From positions 1 through 5,282 of the forward strand of contig JAAZPS010000157.1 in the NCBI GenBank assembly GCA_012797095.1: 5,282 nucleotides of DNA. The letters run 5' to 3'. A model generated the notes under the pieces. The model had not been told where the DNA came from, did not search any database, and worked only from the letters and a program-made list of their open reading frames with translations. Below are positions 5,102 through 5,282 of the stretch, in pieces. The translations under genes were made by a program, and so were the position numbers. This stretch comes from Bacillota bacterium. GTDB lineage: Bacteria > Bacillota > Dethiobacteria > DTU022. Position 1 is the stretch's first letter, and each line of letters starts with the position of its first letter.

Positions 5102-5282
5102 AGCTCGGCACAAGGACATTCTCCCTCGATATAAGGAATTAAGGAATGCAATCATTGCTCGTGATTGATCAAGTAGTGGCGAGCGGCTAAATATTGATTG
5201 ATTAACGCTGCGGCAGGGTGCCGGAAATGCCTGGTGACTCTTGGTAATTATCTGCTGGCTGTATGTAAGCTCCCCAAACTAA
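5102..5282. other. Intergenic stretch after the ABC operon
   Basis: These 181 bases hold no recognisable gene. Visible items are a 6-bp hairpin CAATCA/TGATTG (5149-5154 with 5162-5167), a small hairpin CGGCA-GGG-TGCCG (5211-5223), and a short ATTGATTGATTA repetition (5193-5204). None has a following T-run, so no terminator for the operon can be named. The stretch probably leads into the regulatory region of the next gene beyond the window. Confidence 0.4.
5146..5190 (+). CDS. Possible 14-residue small ORF
   Basis: ATG 5146 opens MQSLLVIDQVVASG, ending at TAA 5188-5190. It is preceded by TAAGGA (5132-5137) at an ideal 8-nt spacing, better than the site of the ATPase gene. It lies 44 bases after the ATPase stop and could be translated from the operon transcript. 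The peptide is mildly hydrophobic and matches nothing I recognise. It may be a leader peptide, the broken start of a lost gene, or chance. Confidence 0.2.
   Translation: MQSLLVIDQVVASG

Noticed and set aside
5171..5190. GTAGTGGCGAGCGGCTAA resembles the conserved 23S rRNA segment GTAGCGGCGAGCGAA
   Set aside because: The likeness covers only about 13 bases, and flanking sequence on both sides does not follow 23S rRNA. It is treated as chance.
2179..5204. TTAATCAAT upstream of the ABC operon (2179-2187) and its reverse complement ATTGATTAA downstream (5196-5204)
   Set aside because: Nine AT-rich bases in inverted orientation 3 kb apart can arise by chance, and there are no other signs of element ends such as target duplications or a transposase.
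5241..5267. Possible promoter TTGGTA / TATGTA near the window end
   Set aside because: The -10 matches the consensus poorly, the spacer is only 15 bp and there is no extended -10 motif or visible gene to support it.

Overview
The window looks like chromosomal DNA from a GC-rich Gram-positive bacterium, probably an uncultured or little-studied member of the Bacillota. The reasons are a surface protein with a sortase-type C-terminus, GGAGG-type ribosome binding sites used with TTG starts, and a TrpXYZ-type ABC transporter of a kind common in that phylum. All recognisable genes are on the + strand. No mobile element, CRISPR array, tRNA or rRNA gene was seen.

Layout: (1) 2-469 is the 3' end of a cell-wall-anchored surface protein. 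It has a Spy0128/DUF7601-like isopeptide domain, an LPGTA sorting motif, a membrane helix and a basic tail. (2) 470-676 is intergenic. It holds a strong 18-bp hairpin, an inverted repeat, and a good extended -10 promoter for gltX. (3) 677-2122 is gltX, glutamyl-tRNA synthetase, best started at TTG 677. (4) 2123-2317 is a promoter plus a leader of about 140 nt. The leader holds purine-rich repeats, mini-ORFs and a short GC hairpin followed by a T-run. (5) 2318-3289, 3373-4305 and 4307-5101 encode a lipoprotein substrate-binding protein, a permease and an ATPase, a complete ABC importer. (6) 5102-5282 is mostly non-coding, with one possible 14-codon ORF.

The three transporter genes form one operon. 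The lipoprotein captures the ligand outside the membrane, the permease forms the channel (presumably as a homodimer), and the ATPase drives import. Related systems are predicted to carry tryptophan or other aromatic amino acids, but the substrate here is inferred from family only. The leader shows no T-box consensus, so any attenuation would use another mechanism.

No clearly new multi-gene system is present. The most interesting parts are the transporter leader, a CCCTCCCGGG motif placed twice upstream of operon ribosome binding sites to which it is complementary, and the non-canonical sorting signal. Base pairing and promoter matches were worked out by eye, without folding software or database searches.
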